The notes under the pieces: model-generated
Database searches by the model: none
The model's input: the letters and a program-made list of their open reading frames with translations, nothing else
Told to the model about the DNA's origin: nothing
NCBI GenBank assembly: GCA_015494005.1
Contig: WGCB01000740.1
Span: 1-16,573, forward strand
Direction: 5' to 3'
DNA length: 16,573 nucleotides
From: Caldilineaceae bacterium
GTDB taxonomy: Bacteria > Chloroflexota > Anaerolineae > Caldilineales > Caldilineaceae
Program-made: the position numbers and the translations under genes
Shown here: positions 1 through 6,716 of the stretch, one piece after another
Layout of the letters: each line of letters opens with the position of its first letter
Position numbering within the stretch: position 1 is the stretch's first letter

Positions 1-413
1 GGGGTGTAGAGGCACTGGGGCCGACACTGGGAACATTCACCGAAGACCTGGCAGTACTCGTTGTCCGGCTCCTTGGGCACGAAGCAGCCTGAGGAGACCT
101 CGTTGTAGGCCTCATCGAACTCATCCGGCTCGTCCAGGAGCAGAGTGGGGTAGCAGCCATCCATGCCTGTGCCATCCCCGAAGGCGGTGTAGAGCTCGTC
201 GTTGTCCGCCCAAGTCACCGGCCACAGGTCGCCCACGTAGGGGATGGCGGTGTACTCCGTCGCCACCTCCACAGAGTCGATGACGCAGGTGGGGCAGTCC
301 GGGACCGTGCTCTGGGAGACAGTCTGGATGGTGGCCTCCTCCTCGCCGCAGCCGGCCAGGAGAAAAGGGACGAGGAAGAGGGTCAGGAGCAGGGCGAGAA
401 ATTTGGGTTTCAT
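1..413 (-). CDS. Cys-rich lipoprotein, N-terminal part (runs off left edge)
   Basis: The ATG is the complement of 411-413 and the frame stays open to the left edge, giving 137 residues of an incomplete protein. The N-terminus is a lipoprotein signal: MKPK, a hydrophobic run of Leu/Phe, then the lipobox LAGC with Cys at about residue 22. The mature part begins with acidic residues and is Cys-rich, with CPTC, a CSQC pair and several single Cys. A stretch reading PYVGDLWPVTWADNDELYTAFGDG resembles the start of a beta-propeller of the DUF4185/glycosidase-like type, where WADND and GDG mark blades; this is a by-eye resemblance only. A GGAGG ribosome site lies about 8 bases upstream. It is divergent from the vapB gene. 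It is expected to be anchored on the outer face of the membrane, with unknown function. Confidence 0.75.
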   Translation of the reverse strand, partial: MKPKFLALLLTLFLVPFLLAGCGEEEATIQTVSQSTVPDCPTCVIDSVEVATEYTAIPYVGDLWPVTWADNDELYTAFGDGTGMDGCYPTLLLDEPDEFDEAYNEVSSGCFVPKEPDNEYCQVFGECSQCRPQCLYT

Positions 414-480
414 CAGTGAAATGCCTCCATGTTATAATTCGGTGGGGGAAGTCCGGTAGTTCACGAATCCATCCAGGAGT

Positions 481-498
481 CGGCATGCTCAAATGCCG
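481..498. promoter_or_regulatory. Short inverted repeat upstream of vapBC (possible operator)
   Basis: CGGCAT (481-486) and ATGCCG (493-498) form a perfect 6-bp inverted repeat with a 6-base spacer, in the divergent region between the lipoprotein and the toxin-antitoxin pair. VapB-family antitoxins usually bind palindromes in their own promoter, so this is a candidate autoregulatory site. A TATAAT hexamer lies upstream at 433-438 with no convincing -35. A repeat of this length can arise by chance. Confidence 0.25.
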
Positions 499-592
499 GT
501 TCGCGCTGGTTTTGGCAGTGCGTGGCGAGCGCTTCCAGGGTGCGGACAGAATGGACACACAGCGCAAAAAACGATCCTTTGGAGCAAAAGAA

Positions 593-850
593 ATGGACAC
601 TTTCCTGGACCATCCTGAAGTGCAAAAGCTCATTCGGGAGCTGGTCGCCTGTACCGGCGAGAGTGCGCCGGAGGCCGTGGCGCGGGCCCTCCAGGAGCGG
701 CTGGAGCGGGAACGGAAAAAGGAGGTGCAAGCCGCCTCTTTGGCCGAACAGATTCTCGCCATCGGTAGAGAATGCGCCAGCCTGCCGGTGCTGGACAGCC
801 GAACTCCCGAGGAAATTCTGGGCTACAACGAACAGGGAATCCCGGACTGA
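593..850 (+). CDS. vapB: VapB-type antitoxin (PSK_trans_fac / Rv0623-like family)
   Basis: Predicted 85-residue antitoxin that neutralises the adjacent VapC ribonuclease. The N-terminal half (LIRELVACTGESAPEAVARAL) is the short DNA-binding segment typical of the family. The middle is a charged helix rich in Arg/Lys/Glu, and the end has the family's tail, with IGRECASLPVLD followed by EEILGYNEQGIPD, which contacts the toxin. I chose the ATG at 593 because GGAG at 581-584 sits 8 bases ahead and the family start pattern is matched there. An in-frame ATG at 551 would add 14 residues. The stop overlaps the vapC start by one base, as expected for a translationally coupled pair. Autoregulation from the divergent upstream region is inferred. 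Confidence 0.88.
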   Translation: MDTFLDHPEVQKLIRELVACTGESAPEAVARALQERLERERKKEVQAASLAEQILAIGRECASLPVLDSRTPEEILGYNEQGIPD

Positions 851-1239
851 TGGTCATTGACTCATCGGCGCTGATTGCCATCCTGAGCAACGAACAGGAT
901 GCTGTTCGCTTCGCCCAAGCCATCGCGGACGCCTCTGTCCGCTTGATGTCGGCAGCCTCCTGGCTGGAGACTGCCATCGTAATCGAGGCACGATACGGGT
1001 TGCCCGGAGGCGAAAAGCTAGACCAATTGCTTCAAACTGCCCAGATCCACGTAGAACCTGTCACAGTGGAACAAGCGTCGGTCGCTCGAACGGCCTATCG
1101 GCAATACGGCAAAGGGCGAGGCCATCCTGCCGGGTTGAACTTCGGTGACTGCTTCGCCTACGCACTGGCCAAAGTGACGGGCGAACCTCTGCTTTTCAAG
1201 GGCCACGACTTCAGCCACACCGATATCACCCCTGCCTGA
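850..1239 (+). CDS. vapC: VapC-type PIN-domain toxin ribonuclease
   Basis: This 129-residue PIN-domain protein is a Mg-dependent endoribonuclease toxin. The catalytic acidic residues are visible: D4 in the opening MVIDSSALIAIL motif, E40 in SWLETAIVIEAR, D100 in the GDCFAYALA motif and an acidic residue near D120 in FKGHDFSH. Length is normal for VapC. The gene starts within the TGATG junction with vapB, so the toxin is probably translated only by coupling to its antitoxin. Nothing indicates inactivation. RNA target unknown; VapC proteins commonly cut tRNA or rRNA. About 60 bases of non-coding DNA follow before the convergent small membrane gene. Confidence 0.92.
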   Translation: MVIDSSALIAILSNEQDAVRFAQAIADASVRLMSAASWLETAIVIEARYGLPGGEKLDQLLQTAQIHVEPVTVEQASVARTAYRQYGKGRGHPAGLNFGDCFAYALAKVTGEPLLFKGHDFSHTDITPA

Positions 1240-1300
1240 GCTATCCTTCTCCAGTTCGCCAGTTCTTCCAATCTTCTCCCCGCTATCCCTGGTCTTCTCA

Positions 1301-1498
1301 TCAAGCAGAACCGGCCGATCCTGACAGACTGACCGATTCAGCTCGGCTTGTTTTGCCGCGTCGCGCCACCTGCACCAGGCTGAGGAGGAAGAGCAGCGCG
1401 CCGGCCAGGATGGTGACGATGTACACCGCGTACTGGAAGGCGGGCGTCACAGGCAGGAGCTGGGCCAGGACGAAGGCCAGCATGGCGGCCGGGGCCAT
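1301..1498 (-). CDS. Small membrane protein, two hydrophobic segments; start uncertain
   Basis: From the ATG at 1498 this is a 65-residue protein with two hydrophobic stretches, AMLAFVLAQLLPV and YAVYIVTILAGALLFLLSLVQV, then a basic and Ser-rich tail. The same frame remains open upstream to a TGA at about 1569-1571, and the extra codons (WIEAVHPGPVPLDNLLGLLL) look protein-like and complete the first membrane helix. A strong AGGAGG lies just before that TGA, but the GTG codons at good distance from it are in another frame. One base too many near 1550 would explain this. I recognise no family. It is convergent with vapC and lies downstream of the terminator of the kinase operon, so it is probably transcribed on its own. 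Confidence 0.5.
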   Translation of the reverse strand: MAPAAMLAFVLAQLLPVTPAFQYAVYIVTILAGALLFLLSLVQVARRGKTSRAESVSLSGSAGSA

Positions 1499-1591
1499 GA
1501 GCAGGAGCCCCAGCAGGTTGTCCAGGGGGACGGGCCCGGGATGGACCGCCTCGATCCACGCCGGGTCTCACCTCCTATACCATGCGAAAAT

Positions 1592-1617
1592 GGGAAAGGT
1601 TACAGCGCGCCTTTCCC
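1592..1617. repeat. 8-bp inverted repeat upstream of small membrane gene
   Basis: GGGAAAGG (1592-1599) and CCTTTCCC (1610-1617) are a perfect inverted repeat with a 10-base loop. Read on the minus strand the hairpin is followed by ATTTTC, so it could be a second weak terminator behind the kinase operon. It could also be an operator or leader hairpin for the gene starting near 1498. The 1499-1676 stretch holds no other gene that I can support. Confidence 0.4.
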
Positions 1618-1676
1618 GGGGATCCCGTACTTTTGGGCCAGCGTTCACCCTGCCGCCTGCATGCACCGCAGGGAAC

Positions 1677-1712
1677 GAAAAGGAGCCGGACCTTTGGAGA
1701 GGTCCGGCTCCT
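1677..1712 (-). terminator. Rho-independent terminator of the sensor operon
   Basis: A perfect 13-bp stem (AGGAGCCGGACCT at 1681-1693 with its complement at 1700-1712, 6-base loop) lies 39 bases beyond the stop of the histidine kinase. On the minus strand it is followed by TTTTC. Stem strength and position fit an intrinsic terminator for the binding-protein/kinase operon. Confidence 0.8.
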
Positions 1713-1751
1713 GGATCGGGACTGTTTTTCAGCGCAGGTCAGGGAAGAAAA

Positions 1752-4682
1752 CTAGAGGTGCTCCTGGATCAGGGCCAGGATATCCTTCTCCCGGAAGGCC
1801 TGGGCCAGCTCCCGGAGGCGCTGGGCGAAGGGCCCGTAGGCGGGATCCAGGGCAGCCAGGCGATCCGCATGCTCCCGGATGGGGCGCATCATGCCCCGCT
1901 GGGCCAGCTCCAACAGGACAGCGAGCTCGTCGGCCGGAGGGATGACCAGGGTCGGCGCCTCTGGGGAGGGGACGCGAGCGCCGTTGCGGCGACCTGGGCC
2001 AGGATCAGGCGGATCCTCCGCCTGGTCCGCGTCGATCCACTGGATGCCCAGATGGCGCTCCAGGAGGGCGAAGAGCTCGGCCATCTGCACCGGCTTGGCC
2101 AGGAACCCGTCACAGCCGGCGGCGCGGCTGGCTTCCCGGTCCCGCTCGAAGGCGCTGGCCGAGGCGGCGATGATCACGATGTCCGCCTGGGAGCCATCTC
2201 CGGTGGAGCCTCTCCCTCGGGCCGCCTGCTCCCGGATGGCCCGGGTGGCCTCCAGACCGTTCATCCCCTCCATGCGCAGGTCCATGAAGACCAGATCGGG
2301 CCGGTGTCTCTTGGCCAAGCGGATGGCCTCTTCCCCAGTGGCCGCCTCCAGGGTGCGGAAGCCCAGGGGCGCCAGCAGGTCCACGATGAGACTGCGGTTG
2401 TGCAGGTTGTCGTCCACAGTGAGGATGGTGCGCCGTCGGCCCTGGTAGCCCACGATGGCCCGGCGGCGGCGAGGCGGCTTCCGCCGGGGCGCCTGGAGCT
2501 CCATGGGCAGGGTGAGGTCAAACCAGAAGATGCTGCCCTCCCCTGGGCGGCTCTTCACCTGGATCTCGCTGCCCATGATGCGGGCCAGGTTCTGGCTGAT
2601 GGCCAGGCCCAGGCCAGTCCCTTTGTTGCGCTGCCGGGGCTCGCCCAGCTGCTCGAAGGGGCGGAAGATGTCCCGGATGGCCTTGGGGCTCAGCCCCACG
2701 CCCGTGTCCTGCACCGCGAAGCGCAGGGTCACCGTGGGGGCCTGGCCGGGCTGGTAGAGGGTGGCTGCCTCTCCCACAGGGACTAGGTCCTGGCGGGTGA
2801 CCCGGAAAGTGACTGTGCCTTGCTCCGTGTAGCGGATGGCGTTGCTGAGCAGGTTGATGAGGATCTGGCGCAGTCGCTTCTCGTCCACTCGGACGGTGTA
2901 GGGTAGCTCCGGGGAGACCTGGTAGACGAAGTCCAGTCGGTTCTGGTTGGCTCGGAAGCGGAAAGTATTGGCCAGATTCTCCAGGAAGTCGGGCAGGTCC
3001 ACCGGGGTGGGGTAGAGCTCCATCTTCTGAGCTTCGATCTTGGTCATGTCCAGGATATCGTTGATCAGAGTGAGCAGGTGCTCGCCACTCTGCTGGATGA
3101 TGGTCAGGCCGTTGACCTGCTGTGGCGTCAGGTCCCCGCTCTTGCCCAGGATCTGGGTGTAGCCCAGGATGCCGTTCAGGGGAGTGCGCAGTTCGTGGCT
3201 CATGTAGGAGAGGAACTCGCTCTTGGCCCGGTTCGCCGCCTCTGCCTTCTCTCGGGCGATCTGGGCGGCCCGGTTGGCCCGGATCAGCTCCTGGGTGCGC
3301 TCATCCACCCGCTGCTCCAGAGAACCGATGAGCCCTCGCAGCTGCTCGGCCATGCTGTTGAAGGCGATGCCCAACTGCCCCACCTCGTCCTGGGAGCTGA
3401 CCGAGACCACGTGGTTCAGATCGCCCCGGGAGACCCGCTCCACCCCGTCCATCAGGGCGCGCAGGGGCCGATTGAGCAGGTAGGAGAGGATGAGGTAGAT
3501 GAGCAGCCCGGCCAAGAGCACCATGAACACGGCCAGCTGGATGATCTGGCGGCGCAGGGCATTGGTGGGTCCGGCCAGCTCGGAGACCGGGCTGAGGACC
3601 ACGGCCTGGAGGCCTGTCTCCTGCCCACCAAAGGCGATCTCTTTCCAGGCATAGTTGAAGGCGCTGGAACCGATGGCCACCGTCTCTTCCTGGCCAATGC
3701 GCTGCACCTCCTGGCCGCGGCCCGGGCTGGGTAGGCTCGTCACCAGAAGCTGGCCATCCTGGGCCAGGGCCACATCCAGGCCCAGCTGGCTCGAGAGGGC
3801 GCCCACCGCCGGGCCGTCCAGGTACTGCTTGATCTGGACGATCCCCACAGGCACCAAGGCCTCCTCCCAGGTCTCGGGATGAGCCATGGCCGCGTGGACG
3901 GGGTACCAGGTGCGGATCACCGGCGTGCCCCCCTCCAGGATCAGCTCCGAGACGGGCCGCTCCACCTCCCGCCACTCCCCGGGGAAGTCAGCCACCACTC
4001 CCGGCTCGTCGGCCAGGACGAAGTGGTTCTCCCGGTAGAAATCCTCGGGCGGAAAGGCGTAGGCCGAGCTGATGTCGAAGTAGTCCGGGGCGGGGGGACG
4101 GAACTCCTGGGTGGCGATGGTGTAGAAGCGGGGCTGGCTGGCGTCCCCTTTGCGCTGAAACTGGCTGAGGACGATGCGGTCCCGCTCCAGGAGGAAGGCG
4201 GGAACCGGCGGCGCGTCGGGCACGATGTCGAAGGGGGAGAGGTGGTAGAAAGCGATGGTGGAGAAGTTGTTCAGCTGCTGCATGGGGAGCAGGAGCTGGA
4301 GCAGCTTCAGCTGGGATTGGAAGACGTAGATCTTGTCCGCGTCCTCGATCTCGCCGCCCAGGCCCTGGAAGTCCGCGGGGAAGTAGGAGCCCGGGTCCGC
4401 GTAGTAGGGCCCCCGGTCGGTGAGGAGCTGAAGCTCAGCCACGATGGGCTCGCTACCGTCGAAGCGCAGGGCGGCCAGGGCCGCGTTCCGCTCCATCTGG
4501 GCGATTTGGCTCACCAGGATCTGGGAGGTGCGGTTGAGCTCCGCCTGCTTGACCTGGGTCAGGTTGTCGAAGCTGGTGGCGCCGATGAGGGCGGCCAGCC
4601 CAGCGGTGAAGAGGATGAAGACCACACCCACGATGAGCAGGATCTTGGTGCCGATGCCGATGCGCATGAGGTTCAGGTTCAT
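1752..4682 (-). CDS. Membrane-bound hybrid sensor histidine kinase
   Basis: This 976-residue protein has a membrane helix at about 12-35, a roughly 340-residue extracytoplasmic sensor region (Cache/CHASE-like in size; exact family not assigned) and a second helix at about 380-402. Then follow HAMP (about 403-455), a coiled coil, HisKA with phospho-accepting H496 in SHELRTPLNG, and HATPase with N614 (LLSNAIRYT), D659 (DTGVGL) and GTGLGLAI. A receiver domain has D757/D758, phospho-acceptor D801 and K863. A helical tail of about 100 residues contains no visible Hpt histidine. The ATG at 4682 is two bases after the stop of the upstream binding protein and has a GGGAGG site. Longer upstream starts would overlap that gene. 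The tight coupling suggests that the binding protein presents ligand to this kinase. Its receiver likely passes phosphate to, or tunes, the divergent regulators. Confidence 0.93.
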   Translation of the reverse strand: MNLNLMRIGIGTKILLIVGVVFILFTAGLAALIGATSFDNLTQVKQAELNRTSQILVSQIAQMERNAALAALRFDGSEPIVAELQLLTDRGPYYADPGSYFPADFQGLGGEIEDADKIYVFQSQLKLLQLLLPMQQLNNFSTIAFYHLSPFDIVPDAPPVPAFLLERDRIVLSQFQRKGDASQPRFYTIATQEFRPPAPDYFDISSAYAFPPEDFYRENHFVLADEPGVVADFPGEWREVERPVSELILEGGTPVIRTWYPVHAAMAHPETWEEALVPVGIVQIKQYLDGPAVGALSSQLGLDVALAQDGQLLVTSLPSPGRGQEVQRIGQEETVAIGSSAFNYAWKEIAFGGQETGLQAVVLSPVSELAGPTNALRRQIIQLAVFMVLLAGLLIYLILSYLLNRPLRALMDGVERVSRGDLNHVVSVSSQDEVGQLGIAFNSMAEQLRGLIGSLEQRVDERTQELIRANRAAQIAREKAEAANRAKSEFLSYMSHELRTPLNGILGYTQILGKSGDLTPQQVNGLTIIQQSGEHLLTLINDILDMTKIEAQKMELYPTPVDLPDFLENLANTFRFRANQNRLDFVYQVSPELPYTVRVDEKRLRQILINLLSNAIRYTEQGTVTFRVTRQDLVPVGEAATLYQPGQAPTVTLRFAVQDTGVGLSPKAIRDIFRPFEQLGEPRQRNKGTGLGLAISQNLARIMGSEIQVKSRPGEGSIFWFDLTLPMELQAPRRKPPRRRRAIVGYQGRRRTILTVDDNLHNRSLIVDLLAPLGFRTLEAATGEEAIRLAKRHRPDLVFMDLRMEGMNGLEATRAIREQAARGRGSTGDGSQADIVIIAASASAFERDREASRAAGCDGFLAKPVQMAELFALLERHLGIQWIDADQAEDPPDPGPGRRNGARVPSPEAPTLVIPPADELAVLLELAQRGMMRPIREHADRLAALDPAYGPFAQRLRELAQAFREKDILALIQEHL

Positions 4683-4684
4683 AC

Positions 4685-6490
4685 TCACTCTCCCTCCCCG
4701 GGGCGGGCCGGGGCCACCCAGCGAGCCAGCAGCTCGTCGTAGGGAATGGTCTCGGGCTGAGGACGAGGGCGGGGCGGCTTGGGCGCGCCAGGCTGGGCCA
4801 GCCAGTAGGAGGCTCCCCGGGCCGGGGCCAGGCGAGGGGAATAGCGGGCCATGCGCATGGCGAACATGGCGTCGTCCATGGCCTGGGCGATGGCGTCCAT
4901 GGCCTGCTGGGGCGTCACCTCCCCGTCGATGGCCCGGGCGATGTTGGGCCACCAGAGGGCGGAAAGGGCCGGGTAGTCGGGCACGTTGGGCCCAGTGTCG
5001 GTCCACTCCTTGCGGCTCTCCGAGCGGTAGAACTCGATGAGGCCGCCCCACCGCTGCCGGTGCTCCGTCACATAGTCCGCGAAGACCGTGGACTTGCGCA
5101 CCGGCGTGCCCCCCACCAGGAACTTCTCCAGGGAGACGGTCTTGGAGACCGCGAACTGGGCCCAGAGCCAGGCCATGGCCCGCCGCTGCCCCCGCACGTT
5201 CCGAGGGATGGTCCAACTGCCTGCGTCCTGGTAGCCCACCTTCATGCCCGGGTCCCAGTAGCGGCCGTGGGGCGTGGGCGCCACCCGCCACCGGGGATTG
5301 CCCTCCTCGTCCACCACCGGGCTACCGGGCTGGTGGAAGGCGTCATCCGAGAGCCAGGTGACGTACTGGAAGATGCGCTGGGCGATGTCTCCCCGGGCCG
5401 CCTGAGGGCCAGCATCCACCCAGCGCCAGCTCTTGGCCTCGGGCGGGGCATAGCGGTTGAGCCACTCCACGTACTTGGTCAGCGCGTAGACCGCGGCGGG
5501 GCCGTTCACCGCACCGCCCCGCTGGATGGAAGCCCCCACCGGAATGTTCGCCTCCACCCGGATGCCCCACTCATCCACCGGTTCGCCGTTGGGCAGCCCC
5601 ACATCCCCCACCCCAGCGATGGAGAGCCAGGCGTCGGTGAAGCGCCAGCCCAGAGAGGGAGATTTCTTGCCGTAGTCCAGGTGACCGTAGACAGTCTGGC
5701 CGTCGATCTCCCGGCCGGTGAAGAAGGCCGCGATGTCCTCGTAGGCGGCCCAGTTCAGGGGCACGCCCAGCTCGTAGCCGTACTCCGCCCGGAAGGCCTC
5801 CTGGATGGCCGGGTCCGTGAACCAGTCGTAGCGGAACCAGTAGAGGTTCACGAACTGCTGATCCGGCAACTGGAGCTGGTTGCCCTCGTAGTCCTGGCCG
5901 AACTCCAGGTTGAGGAAATCGTCCAGGTCCAGTCCGGGGTTGGTGAAGGGGCGGCCTGGCCCGTCCATGTAGGCGGAGAGGTTGACCACCCCCTGGCTGC
6001 GCAGATGAGTGCCCACCATATCCGCGTCGTTGACATAGATGTCGTAGAGGATGCGGCCTGTGCGCTGCTGTTCCACCATGCGCTCCACCACCGAGCCTTC
6101 GCCGATCACCTCGTGCTCCACCTGGATGCCGGTGATCTCCTGGAAGGCCTGGGTCAACACATCCCGCTCCCAGTAGTGGGTCTTGATGTCCTCGGCCACG
6201 GAGCGGATGCGCCGTCCTCGGAAAGGGGCGGCGGCCTGGGCAAACCAGCGCAGCTCCGCGATGCGCTCCTCCTCGTTGAGGACGGAGCGATCGAAGTAGC
6301 GGGCCCACTTGCGGATGGCCGCTTCCGTGGCCGGGTCCAGCGAGGGCTCGGAAGTGGCCTCCGCGCTGGGATCGGTGGGTTCGTCCTGGGGTGGGAGAGC
6401 CGCCCAGGCCTGTCCGCCAGGCAGATTGAACCAGACCAGGCACCAGGCCAGGAAAATTGTCAACAGGTTGGTCCAAGGCTTGGAAAGCAT
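4685..6490 (-). CDS. Secreted solute-binding protein homologue, probable sensor partner of the kinase
   Basis: This 601-residue protein is a GlpV-like extracellular solute-binding protein and an evident paralogue of the transport binding protein at 13284-15119. Shared blocks include VNLYWFRYDWFTDP (from about residue 213), YGYELGVP, SLGWRFTDAWLS, PVDEWGIR and GYQDAGSWT. The signal peptide is non-lipoprotein: MLSKPW, a hydrophobic core, then AWA with cleavage near residue 30; no lipobox Cys is seen. The C-terminal half is more diverged and ends in a Pro/Arg-rich stretch. It is in an operon with the histidine kinase rather than with permeases, so I infer a sensing role like ChvE-VirA or TorT-TorS. 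No clear Shine-Dalgarno precedes ATG 6490, so the transcript may be short-leadered. A transport role cannot be excluded. Confidence 0.9.
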   Translation of the reverse strand: MLSKPWTNLLTIFLAWCLVWFNLPGGQAWAALPPQDEPTDPSAEATSEPSLDPATEAAIRKWARYFDRSVLNEEERIAELRWFAQAAAPFRGRRIRSVAEDIKTHYWERDVLTQAFQEITGIQVEHEVIGEGSVVERMVEQQRTGRILYDIYVNDADMVGTHLRSQGVVNLSAYMDGPGRPFTNPGLDLDDFLNLEFGQDYEGNQLQLPDQQFVNLYWFRYDWFTDPAIQEAFRAEYGYELGVPLNWAAYEDIAAFFTGREIDGQTVYGHLDYGKKSPSLGWRFTDAWLSIAGVGDVGLPNGEPVDEWGIRVEANIPVGASIQRGGAVNGPAAVYALTKYVEWLNRYAPPEAKSWRWVDAGPQAARGDIAQRIFQYVTWLSDDAFHQPGSPVVDEEGNPRWRVAPTPHGRYWDPGMKVGYQDAGSWTIPRNVRGQRRAMAWLWAQFAVSKTVSLEKFLVGGTPVRKSTVFADYVTEHRQRWGGLIEFYRSESRKEWTDTGPNVPDYPALSALWWPNIARAIDGEVTPQQAMDAIAQAMDDAMFAMRMARYSPRLAPARGASYWLAQPGAPKPPRPRPQPETIPYDELLARWVAPARPGEGE

Positions 6491-6493
6491 GGT

Positions 6494-6523
6494 ATAGTAC
6501 TAGCCCATGTGTGTGCAGCTCAA
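6494..6523 (-). promoter_or_regulatory. Possible promoter for the sensor operon
   Basis: On the minus strand TTGAGC (6523-6518) is followed after 18 bases by TACTAT (6499-6494). The start site predicted from this box would fall at or just inside ATG 6490, so either transcription is leaderless or the true -10 is shifted upstream. This is a weak assignment by eye. Confidence 0.25.
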
Positions 6524-6651
6524 TGCGGTGGAAGAAAAGTGGGGGAGCAGCCTCTCGGCCGACAGAGGGCGAGTCCAGGGATGCTATCCGAAAGCGGCGT
6601 GGGGGAGGCACAGGCCATGCCGCCGGCCTTCTCGATAGCGGGGAGCGATTC

Positions 6652-6695
6652 CCTTGTCCACCGAAATATAATTCAAATGCGTCTCCTTGTCCACC
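6652..6695 (+). promoter_or_regulatory. Promoter -10 flanked by an 11-bp direct repeat
   Basis: CCTTGTCCACC occurs at 6652-6662 and again at 6685-6695, a 33-base period (about three helical turns). A perfect TATAAT lies between them at 6667-6672. No good -35 is visible at 17 bases, as is common for activator-dependent promoters. The second copy lies downstream of the predicted start point and overlaps a possible TTG start codon. The arrangement fits a regulator binding both sides of the promoter of the receiver-kinase gene. The rest of the divergent region 6491-6716 shows no gene. Confidence 0.45.
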
Positions 6696-6716
6696 AGCCG
6701 CGAACAGCCAACCGCC

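Noticed and set aside
1353..2786. Long plus-strand open frame opposite the kinase gene
   Set aside because: It lies antisense to conserved HATPase and receiver domains, has low-complexity Gly/Ala/Arg/His composition and no recognisable motif. Such frames are expected in high-GC genes.
1752..5291. Extended form of the histidine kinase with about 200 extra N-terminal residues
   Set aside because: The extra part is read through the binding-protein gene in another frame and is Gly/Pro/Arg-rich. ATG 4682 has a ribosome site and directly precedes the first membrane helix.
6687..6716. TTG start for the receiver-kinase
   Set aside because: The TTG sits inside the second copy of an 11-bp DNA repeat and has no ribosome site. 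ATG 6717 starts just before the receiver domain, though it too lacks a clear ribosome site.
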